Under the pieces are notes generated by a model, which did not search any database, was not told the origin of the DNA, and saw only the letters and a program-made list of their open reading frames with translations. This document shows, in pieces, positions 22,614-34,177 of a stretch of DNA of 64,000 nucleotides (positions are counted from its first letter, which is position 1; every line of letters starts with the position of its first letter). The DNA is from Sialis fuliginosa (lineage: Eukaryota > Arthropoda > Insecta > Megaloptera > Sialidae), in the NCBI GenBank assembly GCA_961205875.1, contig OY540810.1, positions 4,898,001 through 4,962,000 on the forward strand, written 5' to 3'. Made by a program: the position numbers and the translations under genes.

Positions 22614-22861
22614 AGACTGATGATAACTAAAACTGGAAATGCAAGGAATCCCAGTCATTTTAAAGAAAATAACCAAAAGAAGAAGAAACGAAGATGTTGA
22701 TAAAAAAAAAACTATTTTTGTTATTGTAATGAAAAATATCAAGATCCTCCTGTTGAAGACTATAGGTAATGTGCTTCAAGTGCAATTTACGGGCACATTA
22801 TAAGTATACCAGTGGTCAAAGTACATCTAGAGACTTTTGCTGCAAATTTTGTGCAAATTAG
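22614..22861 (+). pseudogene. Tigger/pogo-type transposase C-terminal relic
   Basis: One frame gives a Lys/Arg-rich linker (KENNQKKKKRR), two stops, then YFCYCNEKYQDPPVEDYR. A frameshift then leads into CFKCNLRAHYKYTSG...RDFCCKFCAN and a stop at 22859-22861. The spacing of Cys-x-x-Cys, Tyr, Glu-Asp-(Trp), Cys-x-x-Cys, His, Cys-x-x-x-Cys matches the PHD-like zinc finger that ends many insect Tigger-type DDE transposases. Expected Trp and Cys residues appear as Arg and Tyr. It ends about 200 bp inside the right GGGGAGAGTGGGG terminus, where such a gene should end. It is clearly dead (stops, frameshift). Confidence 0.55.
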
Positions 22862-23069
22862 GTTTAATTATTCCACCGTTCGTGATTACACCATGTTAGT
22901 CGGGTAATCACGAACATATAGGGTTTTATTTTTGTCTTTAATTTTAATTTTGTTTTAATATTTTATTAGAATTGATACTGAAAATATATAACTAATAGAT
23001 TATTATTTTTTATTAATATTATTTGATTTCTTCCTTAAGTGTTCGTAACTACCCCACTCTCCCCTACAT

Positions 23070-23149
23070 TCAAAACATCGGTTCCTACTAAAACGAAATT
23101 AAAGTGTTTATATATTATATATATACATACATGTATAGATAAAAACATG
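23070..23149. other. No gene seen
   Basis: Short AT-rich spacer with (TA)n. Confidence 0.4.
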
Positions 23150-23520
23150 AATAGGTACTGAGTTTTGTGCTCAAGGCCTACAACACTATACATACTCTCA
23201 TTCTGCCATCTGTTGGCAAAAACATGAATAGACGAGGACGTCATACAGTAAACACACACATACAACAGTACAATGGTGTTTGAACAAATGAGTTCACTCT
23301 TAATCATTCCCCAACTTGTTACGAGCACCTGCCGTCTCTGAGGGTCAACAATGGAGACAACAGTGCCAGTGTTGTCCAACCGCAACAAGGAAAATGTCCC
23401 TAGAAACTGCCGCTGACATAAACGACATCCTATACCGCCCACCGCAAGATATTTGTAGGCACAATTATTCGCAAGTTCTTTGTAAGAAACATTGTTAAGT
23501 CGACACGTATCAAACGTAGT
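23150..23520. promoter_or_regulatory. GC-richer island, possible regulatory element or exon
   Basis: The window's longest frame (135 codons, minus strand, 23035-23442) crosses this island, but its last residues come from the transposon terminus and it resembles no protein. CTGCCATCTGTTGG at 23213-23226 matches the reverse CTCF consensus GYGCCMYCTNNNGG at all but the first position. Plus-strand sequence 23340-23460 is stop-poor and codon-like. I cannot decide between a conserved non-coding element and an exon. Confidence 0.2.
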
Positions 23521-23727
23521 TGCTTCGTTGTTCAGGATTAAAATTAAATAACGTTTCGATTGAAAATTGATGACATAAACAATAACAAGATGTAAAAGGA
23601 ATTTAATAAGATATGATATCTATGCAGATGATTTTTTACTTGTGATTATAATCCTCTTATGTCGTAATCTTTACTTTTGCATGTACATATTTTCATCTTT
23701 TTTTATAGATTATTTATTGGTATTTAA

Positions 23728-24015
23728 CTAATATATTCTACCCAACACCTGACTAGGATTACTTGAAAGGGAAGGGAGTTGCCTTGGGGCGATCAAGGCT
23801 GGAAACGTAAGAGATATAATGTTGAAAGGCGGTAGAATTGTTCTGTTAATAAGCTGGTGCATTAAATAATTTATTTCAATTAAATAACGATGGCAAACGA
23901 AGAACATTTGATTAATCGCTGTTGAATGGTTGTAGCATTCGCATATTTCTGAGGGGCTTTTTCCAATTTTGTATTTTGCATGATTGAATCTAAGTCTTAA
24001 GATTGTGACAATCAA
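23728..24015 (-). pseudogene. LINE ORF2 C-terminal fragment (RNase-H-region type)
   Basis: An uninterrupted 95-codon frame. The N-terminal half reads LRLRFNHAKYKIGK, then CECYNHSTAINQMFFVC, then HRYLIEINYLMHQLI. The pattern R-x-R-x-x-H, Cys-x-Cys, x-T-x-x-x-x-x-F-x-x-C, R/H-Y, L-x-x-x-L is the segment that follows reverse transcriptase (and RNase H, where present) in I/Jockey/R1-type LINEs. The rest is a Pro-rich tail ending LIAPRQLPSLSSNPSQV. A second copy of this tail occurs at 56882-56950, so the family is repeated here. The fragment has no upstream RT domain and is not functional alone. Confidence 0.55.
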
Positions 24016-24019
24016 ATTT

Positions 24020-27000
24020 CTAGTATAATTTTTTTTAACGTACGCTACTGTTGTAGATTAATAAGAAATATATATCTATGTAGTTTTTTTACTCAATAAA
24101 AAAAATTCAAGTGCGAGTTGGGTCTCGCGCAATTAATGTATACAAAATATTGCACGAATAATAATGTTTACAAGTAGACCAAAATGACATCTTTATAAGA
24201 CTTGATATTAATATTATAGAAACATATTTTTTAATAATGTAATTTTAATTTAAATGATTATATAATAATACAAAAACAACAGAAAATAGTCGTTATTAAA
24301 TAGTCTTTTATCGAAAAACAGGGATTTCTGTACGTTTTCTCGTTTTTGTTGGATCAGAACAGGATTATTCAGTAAAACTTTGAGCTTACAGTAGCTAATA
24401 ATGTTGATATGTAGCAGCGACACACTAATGACATTAAAATATTTATAGTAACTCACTTAAATGGAAACAAAAAAGAACTAGGATTACGAAACATAATCTC
24501 TTACAGGACACAAAAGTATATAATTATATAACAGACTTATTACTGTGATATTTCCAAGAATTCTTAATATTATTTGAAACGTAAAGGAATTCTGTCAAAT
24601 ATAAAATAAAGAAATAAGGATGTATAGCCAAAATAGTATTTAGTACATATATGTGTATGTAAGGTAATTATTGTAAAATACTAATTTTTATTTGGGCAGA
24701 ACTAGTACATATTAGATGGTACAATTTTTATTATTAACCAAAACATTATCAGATGTTGTCAAATTTTGTAGTTGATACTTTTGTGATAGATTTTGATAAT
24801 TTTTTTTTAAACTTAGTTTATGGTATACATTATTGACCATTATTTTTTTCTAATTTCAGTACGGGACACTTAAAATGACTTTTTAACATTAACAGAGTTT
24901 TTTCAAAGTCTATTATTTCTAACAGTTTTGTTAAATAACGTAATTTTCGACAATATAAGTCATACAGATATCTACTTTTAATAAATACCTATACTGTTTT
25001 TAATGTACTAATAAAATATATTGTATTATTGTATATAATTATAAATTACATTAAGTATAATTCATTTTTGGATGATTGAAACACAAACAATTAAAAATAG
25101 TAAAAACTTTAATCAAAATATGGTACGATTAATAATTTTATCTAAACAACAGTTACAAAACAAATTCGTTTATAAATATTCATACATAACCATGCTGTAA
25201 TATAATTACAGGATGTTCCAAAAACGTTTAGTATTATTTTACGAATGTGTTGAACTTCTTATCAATGTAACAATTATATCTACTTACATATTTAATTGAG
25301 GAGCGTTTTAAAACAAAGTGGTTTAGTACGTTAACTACTAGTCATCGACCAGAAAAATGGCATAAATAGGATTGATAAACAAATTTAGAAATTGTGGTAT
25401 AAAAGCATAGTTTATTTAAAGTTTATAACATTTCTATCAGATTAAAAATTTAATTACAAAATGATAGTTCCAAAAGATAAAATAAATGTCAAATAAAGAA
25501 GAAAAACTTTTATAAAATGTACAATTTCCTTAATGTATTACGTCATTTTCACTATAAACTTTTTCACGACCTTATAATAATTAATTTTTAAACTTCCTGT
25601 GTATATGTTTATACAGGTACTGATTATCGTATACAAAAAAATCATATTAAATACAAAACGAAAGCATAACATTATGTTTGCTATATTAATTACTTTCATA
25701 TTTTATGTCGATCGACCAGAGGTCCAATATTACTGCAATATAAGGTGTTGAAATTCAAAACAAGTTTTTAAAAGTACTAAGGCATCTATTTTGCCGAACA
25801 TCTTAATTTATAATAGACCGTATGTGAATGGTATTAATTGATATTATTAAAACCAATGGACACCTGTGATATTATATATTAAAACATATTTTAAGACCAG
25901 TGTTTTTGATACTTGTTTATATTTAATGGAATATTGATAATGAATGTAGATAAAAAATAATTTGATCAAAGAAAATCAACTATATAATACACATACGTAT
26001 CTACACATACATATCTATAACAGACATCACGGTCGGTAAAACCTTGAGTAATTAGTTAATTAATTGTACCGGCGACGATGTTTTGTTTATCATGAATTTT
26101 CCATGTAAAATAATGTAAAATTAACAAATTCTTATTAAATCTAAATATACTAAATATACTAATATTACATATATGTATATATACGTTAATAATGTGTCAT
26201 TTTTGACATAAAAAAAAAACAAAAACATTTATGAACTTTTGTTATCTCAGAATTTCTTAATTTGGTCCAAAATTTCATAAATAAGGTCATAAGAATATTC
26301 AAAATTAATTTTATTGTCAAAATATGGTAATCTCATTGATTTTTTAATTTAAAATGATAGTTTTACTGTAACTTCACCTCAGAGAAAGATAATGATTCTC
26401 TGTTTATTTTCGAAATTGTTGGCAAACGAAATTGACCCTAGAGATGTATTATTACTTCTGCATGTGAGAGTACATATTATGTAGATAAAAATACTAGTAT
26501 TTACCTAATCTAAAATAAAATAAGCAGAGAAATAGAAAACTTCATTATTTATACCATTCGGGTAAATAAAAATCTTTTCCAGACTATTCCATTAGGTCCC
26601 TTAGTCCTCTACAAGAATCCCTTGAAATCCTGAAAACCCCTTACAACCCGAAGAGGAATAGTGGATATACAGTATACACATACCAGCAATATGGGCTCTA
26701 TGCAATTTGATGCATTGCAAGATAGTAACATATATTGTTGAAAAAACATTATTTATTGCTAATAATAAGCAAAAAGTGTTAAAAATTAGAAGAGTGGCGC
26801 AGTTTTTTTAAACTTTTGGACCATTTACATTTAAATGACAACGTTGTAAAGGATTTAATTCTCAATAGCTTTTGTATAAGAAAAATTTACAATTATTATT
26901 TTCTAATAAATATGAAATGTAAATAAATCTAAAATGTGAATACATTAATTTATTAGGTCAGATGCGTATTAAAAAAATATACAATTGATATTTTTAAATG

Positions 27001-27299
27001 AAATGTATAAAAATTAAAAATAATTAATTTTCAATAAAAAATGTCTCCGCGGCATTTATGCTAGAAAAATAAATACATATGTACATATATATGAAAAGTT
27101 TTTTTTATAAAATAGTTTTATTTTACATTTAAAATTTCATACACATATTAATCTTTGTAAACCAGCGTAAAACCTTTTGTTATGTCAACAAATTCGAATT
27201 GATACATACATACCGATATGTATTTGCTGTGGCATGTACACCCTAATATGTATCATTGTATATATATGTATGTGTGTATAACCTTAGTGTACGGTTTCA
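24020..27299. other. No gene seen over 3.3 kb
   Basis: AT-rich throughout. ACAGGATGTTCCAAAAACG near 25210 and CTTCCTGTGTATA near 25597 might be weak inverted ends of a 400-bp element. ACAGACATCACGGT at about 26021 repeats a word at 5726. No coding region is recognised. Confidence 0.5.
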
Positions 27300-27660
27300 C
27301 TTGTTTTATTATCTGTCAGGCAAGATATGAACGCAGCGCTTCAAGAAAATTAATGCGACTGTTGATAAAACAGACTGGAAACGAGATAGTGCGATAAATT
27401 CGTGCCCAAGCGAGACGGGATGATTTGTTTCATAGTACACTTCTCTTTCGCGCTGAGTTATAACTCAGCCATTCATCAAAAACGTACGAGTATAAATATC
27501 TACAGGCTGTACCTGAAACATGCAAAAATGTAGCTGCACAATGTACCGTACTCATGTGTGGAATTGTAACGGTATTGTTGTAATCATGGGAAAATCAGCG
27601 GCGCGGCGCAGTTTCGGAACGTGAAAATGGAATGTATATTACGAGAATAGTTACGTCTAT
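27300..27660. promoter_or_regulatory. GC-richer island with an 18-bp perfect palindrome
   Basis: Contains GCTGAGTTATAACTCAGC at 27452-27469, a perfect 18-bp palindrome suited to a dimeric DNA-binding protein, and a GGCGCGGCGCAG stretch at about 27598. No frame of note. A regulatory role is inference. Confidence 0.25.
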
Positions 27661-27678
27661 CTATATCTAATAGTCCAA

Positions 27679-28173
27679 GAGGTGAACGACAAAAATTGCA
27701 ACTACTTTATAAAGGCTGATTTTTTTATATTACGTCACATTTGTGGTGTAGAGATACAGCCTGACGTCAGTCAGCTAGTTTCGTTAGCGTTTGGCGCAGG
27801 GGCGGTTTTATTTTTGTAAAAATGTTGCAACTACTTTATAAAGTCTGAAAATTTATTTGTAAGCAGTATACTAAGTAAGAACCCCTTTTATCATAATAAG
27901 CCATCAAAATCTTGCCACCGGGCGCGTCAGCAGCGCGTTAAACTCGTTAAGTTATGATAAAAACGGTTCTTACTCAGTATATTGCTTATATACAAATAAA
28001 TTTTCAGATTTTATAAAGTAGTTGCAACATTTTTACAAAAATAAAGCCGCCCCTGCGCCAAACGCTAACAAAACTAGCTGACTGATGGCATGCTGTATCT
28101 CTACACCACAAATGTGACGTAATATCAAAAAATCAGCCTTTATAAAGTAGTTGCAATTTTTGTCGCTCATCTC
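27679..28173. mobile_element. 495-bp foldback element with about 215-bp near-perfect arms
   Basis: The left arm (27679-27896) starts GAGGTGAACGACAAAAATTGC. The right arm (27952-28173) ends GCAATTTTTGTCGCTCATCTC. Almost every base is mirrored, including CAACTACTTTATAAAG (twice per arm), TTACGTCACATTTGTGGTG, CTAGTTTnGTTAGCGTTTGGCGCAGGGGCGG and AGTATACT/AGTATAT. The loop is only about 55 bp and GC-rich (GGGCGCGTCAGCAGCGCG). There is no frame. High arm identity suggests a young insertion or ongoing conversion between arms. The flanks show no clear target duplication. Confidence 0.8.
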
Positions 28174-28334
28174 CCCGACTATAATAGCAAACATTTTAGA
28201 TTGGAATGTTTTATTTAGTAATATTGTATATGAAAATATATACCTTCTATGCAGAGATATTCAAACCAATACTGATATTAAAATATAAATAAATGTGGCC
28301 ACCATAAGACATTTTATACTAATTGTAAGTAATA

Positions 28335-28441
28335 CTAGAATAATTAAATTTAACATTTTTCTAAGTCGGTTTTATTTTTCCTTAAAAAGAATTTTTTGGC
28401 TTAGAACTGACTTCAAAAACTGTTAAATTTAATTATTAGGT
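28335..28441. mobile_element. 107-bp mini-foldback
   Basis: AATAATTAAATTTAACA at 28339-28355 is mirrored exactly at 28421-28437. Similarity continues inward (TTTTnnAAGTC(G/A)GTT) to a short loop. The AAGTCGGTTTTA word resembles motifs common in insect repeats. Confidence 0.6.
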
Positions 28442-28444
28442 ATA

Positions 28445-30119
28445 CTTTTCAGTGTTTTTATTTATTTTTTTCAAATTGTTTTTATTTTTTTTCATAAACA
28501 GTTTTTATTTTCACCTTTTGAGTGGCCTATCTTTGAAGTCCATGGTCAGATTCTGAAAAAAATTATATGAGACTACCGAGCGACCGACTGCTGTATTATA
28601 TTTTTTATATAAGTAGTAAGTAATACACAATTCGATATCTCCCAAAAGGATTTTTGATGTGGATTTGTATGGATAACATTAAAAAAAATGTTAATTAAGT
28701 ATAGTAGAGAAAAAAAAGAGAATACCACTTCGCAATATTGCACTGCATATGAAATCCTCATGGTGTGGATTCTCTTGACAATATTTGGTACATACTCGTA
28801 GCTGAACTATAATAATATGTGTATAACTGAATGCGCATGTCTGCACGAAGTTTTATATAAAATTCCATTTTTAATAACACCTAATGTTGATCAATACAAC
28901 GTTTATAATTTTCATTTTCCTGCTCTGGATAAAATAAATATTTGAGAATGTAAACAATATGAAGTTCATATTTTAATTAACTTCGAGAGTCTTTCGTGTG
29001 TTTTAATGAATGAAGTTGTAAAGTTTTCTTGTTTTGGTAAGATAAGATCGAACACGTTAATTATATTTGTCATGGTCATATTATTTGTCTATTTATGTTA
29101 TTATTTATAAACTTTGTTATATTTTATATTTATGTATACCAGGGGGGAGCAACAACGTTATTTATTTGGTAAATTTAACGATTGCCGATTGTTACTGTTG
29201 CAGTACAAAATTACTGCTTTGCCAGTTTGAGCTGATTTGGATGAACTTGTATTAGTTATTAATTATTTAATAAGGAAAGAGATTATTTAAGGTTTTGGTA
29301 TTGATTAAACCAGAAAAAGTGTTGAAAAAAATGATAACGTACCAAAGTCTCCAAGAAAAATTGGACTAATTTTATATAAGTAGATACTTAACCCTTAACT
29401 GGTATCGTAAATTTTATAAACGTTACTGGTATCGTGGGCTATTTGCGGCTCCCACTTAAGATTAACTTGTTTTAATAAAGATACTGGATAACACTTTATA
29501 AATGGTAAATAATACACTCATTTTATGTAATCAACTAGCTTTCATTACCATTATTTAATAAATTATCTTCTACGAGAAATCCCAATAAAGTTACATTTTT
29601 TAAAAATATTTTGAGGTACTTACAAAAAATTAACTTTAGGAAAGTTTTTAACACAATTTTTTTTTCTTTCTTATCTAATATGAACCGATTAAGCAAAAAG
29701 ACATGTTTATATGCCTCTAATTAACAATTAAAAAAAATCAACTGCATGTTAAAATTTTTATTTGGGGGGTATAATGGACAGTGACACCCCTTAACTTAAA
29801 AAACATGTATTATTTTTTCTTTCATAAATCAATAGAGTGTAATATTTTGAATACAATGATATAGAATTTGAAAATAATGTATCTTCAAACTTTGGTGTTA
29901 TCGGCACTTTTATAGTCCGCCATATAATTTATACACTATAATAATTAAAAATATCTGCCTTGGGAACCACGGGACTTTCTTATACCTAATCTAACCTAAC
30001 CTAACAGTGAATTTTATATGTGATTCTTAGTTTATTAAAACATTTCTAACAAACTAACAAGAAAGAACAAAATGAATAATTTTATATTTATATAACAAGT
30101 GATTTTTTTAACGTAATAA
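28445..30119. other. No gene seen
   Basis: AT-rich. TTAACCCTTAACTGGTATCG at about 29389 resembles a piggyBac-type end and TTAA recurs at 29461, but the inner sequences do not pair. Confidence 0.5.
29984..30004 (+). repeat. Short interstitial CCTAA (TTAGG) telomere-type repeat
   Basis: CCTAATCTAACCTAACCTAAC: about four units of CCTAA/TTAGG, the ancestral insect telomere repeat, one unit altered. Too short to be a telomere; possibly a break-repair scar or the tail of a retroelement. Confidence 0.6.
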
Positions 30120-30640
30120 CTGAAAACGGATGTTTACTCTTGTAAATTTTTTGATTTTTGAATTATTTTTGAAAAAAGAAAAAAATGTTTTAGATAAAAA
30201 ATGTCGAGTATGTTATTATCTATAATTTTTTCCCCATACATTTTTTTATCTGTTATGAACCATTTGAATTATAATAAATTTTTGTTTTCAAAAATTCGTT
30301 TTTACAAAAAAATGAATAGAACATAAATTATAGATATAGATATTACCTACATTTTTTAACTTGACCAATTTTCTCTATTTTGCACTGTTTCAGAGTAATT
30401 CGAAAAATTAAAAAATCGACGTAGGTAAACATCCGTATCCGGTTGAAAGATCGTTTTCAAAAATAAGACGTTTTCTTCCCAGTCAAAAATTAATCTTAAA
30501 TATAAAATATCAGCCTTCTACGATTTGTCGTATTTGAGTTACAGCGCTTACAGACAGACAGACAGACGGACACACAGGGAAGGTCAAAATAGATCATTTC
30601 GTCAAAATCCGGGGTTCGAAAAAAATCGGTTTCACTATAC
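30120..30640 (+). repeat. Interspersed repeat family B, copy 2
   Basis: The best-matching part (30360-30600) aligns with 5520-5735: TTTCAnAnTAATTCGAAAAATT, GTTGAAAGATCGTTTTCAAAA, TTTGAGTTACA, then CAGACAGACAGACGGACACA. The upstream half resembles 54365-54560 (GAACATAAATT(T/A)TAGAT, CTCTATT...CTGTTTCA). Confidence 0.6.
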
Positions 30641-30809
30641 TAAATGATGATTGAAAGTTACGTCTAAAAAAATTGTCTTTTTATGATATTTTTTTGAGCG
30701 CCAAGGTGGTGTAACCCCGAGTTTTATTAAACAAATTACACTAAAATGAATTAATTTTAAAATTTTGTCGCACAGTGCTATTATATAAATAAATATACGT
30801 TGCATGTGT

Positions 30810-31010
30810 GTAAAGGTATGACATGAGAATAATGAACAGCGTAATGAGTCGGAAATGGGCGTCGAGCAACAATGGCCCAAGGCCGCACGCGAGCGTCGTA
30901 TTCCAGATGGTCTTGTGTTCACATCCCGTCATACAGGACCTGACTGGAACAGACAAAACCGCAGGCGGTTGACAACCCAATTAGCCAGCATCGGTTATTT
31001 TATCTGTACA
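30810..31010. other. GC-richer island with overlapping frames
   Basis: Three overlapping frames (30635-30922 -, 30741-30980 -, 30855-31130 +) cross a GC-rich core at 30850-30980. The plus frame starts MGVEQQWPKAARERRIP. None resembles a known protein; open frames on both strands usually reflect base composition. Could be a short exon or a conserved non-coding element. Confidence 0.15.
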
Positions 31011-34000
31011 TGCTACGTCATGACACTTGTATACTTTACAATATGTAAATATACAGTAATAACTCGTGAAGTAGATTTGATTAATGCAAAAAGTTGCAGA
31101 GAGTCCATTGTGATTAAGTTAGTGTCATAATCGTGAATGGCTAACGTTACTATTAAATTGATACACGTGTGGCTTGAATCTAGTGTAATTTATTTAAAAG
31201 TTGTTAAATTTAATTTCTAAGTAACCGTCAGTGGTGACACCCTATTTTTTAACATTAGTGGTTACATCATGTCTGTTATTACAACGTATACAATTATACA
31301 ATTTTTAAAGAGTGGTTAAAAAAGTAATAACAGCTAATAAAGATACGAAAAGATCTAAGTTTAGTTTTCAAATTCGATAAAAAAAATAAAAAACCAGTTA
31401 GCACAAGGTTTAGCATTTGGGATTTTTTGATGGTCTACATTATAGCATAACTTTTGTGTATCATAATTTCATAATATCATATGACACTAGGATAATGCCA
31501 ATGTCTAGTGTGATATACTTTTTTTAATAATATAAATACTAAAAGTAACACAGAAAAAAAGTAACAGAAAAAACAATAGTTTCTGAGAAGAACACGCATC
31601 TAAATTCTTTATAACCGAAAATCATTTGGGTATTTGAAATTTAACACCACTCCTCCAGTAAATTAAAATTTTGCTGTTTTTCGGAATTTTCACTGTTTCA
31701 GGCAGTTCTTTTATTTGAAACGTTAAATAATGTATGCATTATAATTTTTTGCACCTATCAACAAGTATAATAACAATAAAAGCATTATACACTATTGCAT
31801 ATAATTATATCATTTAGATTGTCGATAATTATAAATGCATGGTATACAAACTGTTATCACTCTTTTCCCCCACTTATAGAGAAAGAAGATATTAAAATTA
31901 TTTTCGAATTTTCACCAGATGTCTACGTTTTTAGATCCTCCAAATCATATTTTATGTATGTCTATATGTTAGCATGTGTGTATATGTGAATCTACCTTAG
32001 TATGTATTTTAATTTATAATTTTTTGTCCGACAATTTCCCCAGAACGGTTTAACAGAAACATATTTTTTTATTTCATTTTTTAGCTTTTTCAATTGTTTA
32101 TTTTGTTTCATTTGTTTTCATTTAACATACAATTATATCTGATTAGTTAACAAACTGTATGTTCCATTAAAAACAACAGAGTTTTATGTAACTCAGTTTT
32201 TATGAGTCATCTATAGTCTGTTTCATTTAAGATTGCAGCGATAGCTTTTGTTAAATTACCAAAAATTTAAAAAAATATAGGTAAATAACAATCAAGCACG
32301 TATTAAGTAAAATTAATGTTTTCTAATTGTATAAAAATCAAATGGTTAAAAAATGGCAGTTCATCTTACTACTTTATCGGTATTCATTAAAATTCTTTGA
32401 TAATTGAATTGTACAAGGAACATTGTGCAATCAGTTGGCAGAAGTTTTTAAAATGTATTTTATATTCGGCCCATTAGTATATATTCCATCTTGTATCCCT
32501 GTTTATTCCCACAACATGAAGTCAACACAAAAACACCACTGAGCTGTTGGAAAAGGAGCAATCCAGTGTCGACACCAATCATCAATTATCAATCAATTAT
32601 AAATATTATATCACAAAAATGTTAAATACTTCATAAAACATCCTACGTACAAGTCTGTCCTGTGAAATGCAGACGAAAGTCCTTATCTTATATGTTTCCA
32701 CTCCAGCTGATATTTTGATAGAGATATTTTATAAATTTGGTGTAAATAATTGTATTATAACATATGTATTTTTTCGTTCCAAACATAACGAATATATTAA
32801 TAAATTTTCTATGTATTTGAAATATTTACTTATTTACATAATTATTGTAAGCATGCAAAGATTAAAAAAAGTGATTGATTTTTAAATGAGTATTGGAGAT
32901 TGACGCAAACAAAATCTATTTTTATTTTCTCCGAATTATGAAAATATAATTTACTGCATTAATTCATTTTCAGAAAAACTGATATGAATTTTCAAAATAC
33001 AAATATGTTTTTGTTGTGGCCGGTATGTAATTATTTATAAAATTATTATCGACAATTTCAAAAGTCATTCTTAAACATAATTATTTGTTGCTACCTGTAA
33101 ATGATTTAGTTATATATCATTATAAAATTTTGAACAATCATGGCTAGATGAATTTTTTATATGTCATGTCATCTATATCACAATTATATTGAAGTTTTAA
33201 AGATTATTTTTAATTTTTATTTATTTTTATAAAATGACTATAATTAATAGATTTTGTAGTAAGCTGGGCAATTATATAAAGATAATAAACAATTGAAATT
33301 TTCATATCTTCCAAAAACAATAATAATACATATTTTAAACTATAGTAGGCGTTATAATAAATACCTGGTTAAAGTGCGAAGTACCCAGGTTCTGAACTAG
33401 TTGAAAATAATAAATAATTAAACATTAATTGCAATGTACCCTTATTATAGCTGATAATAATTCTTTTACCAGACTCTAAAAATTATCTATTCAAAATGTG
33501 TGTCGTATCTTTATCACCACTACTTTTGTCATAAAATATGGCATCACTATAGGGTTAATGTTATATAATATATATTTTGTTAAACTGTTACAACTTGTAG
33601 ATTTATAAATAGAAACTTATAGAAACATATTGCATTTTAAATACCTTCATATTAACTAAAGAAATACTTTAACGTTTTTAGAATAAGTTTATAAACTATG
33701 AACCACCACCTTAGACATTTATAAAAATAAAAACAAACTATTTCTCTCGGAAGGTGCGCTTTCTTAGAAATCGCAGAATAAAGAAAAATTCACTCCTACG
33801 TACAATTGTGCAATGAAAAAAAAATTACAAAAAGAGAAACATTAAACGGTTTCTTTCCTTCAGCTAGCAGAAGAGAAACGCGGACAAAAGTTCTACATAA
33901 CTCTGCTTGCAACCGTACAGCTATGCACAAATAGAGCTTATTTCAATGTTGTACATACGAACTACCAATTGGTAGAAAATGTAAAAGGATTTTTATATAT

Positions 34001-34167
34001 ATCTAATTCACATATATATTCCAAGAACCAAACGTGGTTTGCACGTCATATTATAAGATTATTCAGCATATTGCATACAAATACAGTTTAAGTAGAATTA
34101 TTTTATATATTTTATATTATATGAACATACACTATACATACATACATTTAAAGGTTATGTAACTGAT
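31011..34167. other. No gene seen over 3.1 kb
   Basis: AT-rich. The stretch 33740-33960 is mildly GC-richer. No recognisable coding or repeat homology. Confidence 0.5.
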
Positions 34168-34177
34168 TGGTCAAAAT

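Larger units (their letters stand above)
17785..23066 (+). mobile_element. Candidate pogo/Tigger-like element, degenerate, with nested insertions
   Basis: TAGGGGAGAGTGGGGTAATC at 17785 faces inward and its inverted partner, GTAACTACCCCACTCTCCCCTA, ends at 23066. The outermost TA on each side is the target expected for pogo/Tigger, and CATT follows or precedes both ends (17781-17784, 23067-23070). Subterminal words GTAATCACGAAC and GTTCGTGATTAC lie just inside the right end (about 22879-22918), and GGGTAATCGCGAATTC lies inside the left. A decayed transposase tail sits at 22614-22861. Between are nested repeats (19102-19770) and a LINE 3' end (22107-22441). The DDE domain was not found, so the two ends may belong to separate decayed copies. 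Confidence 0.5.

Noticed and set aside
23035-23442. Longest frame (135 codons, minus strand) as a gene
   Set aside because: Its C-terminal residues are encoded by the GGGGAGAGTGGGG transposon end and it matches no family; length is modest for 64 kb of sequence.
25208-25606. MITE with ACAGGA ends
   Set aside because: Similarity between the two ends is only about a dozen bases with gaps.
29389-29464. Short piggyBac-like element between two TTAA sites
   Set aside because: The left end looks right, but the inner sequences do not form inverted repeats.
29971-29980. NF-kappaB-type site GGGACTTTC
   Set aside because: The word is part of a repeated fragment, so its presence is explained by the repeat.
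30855-31130. Plus-strand frame as an exon
   Set aside because: Competing frames on both strands and no splice or domain evidence; kept only as a GC-richer island.
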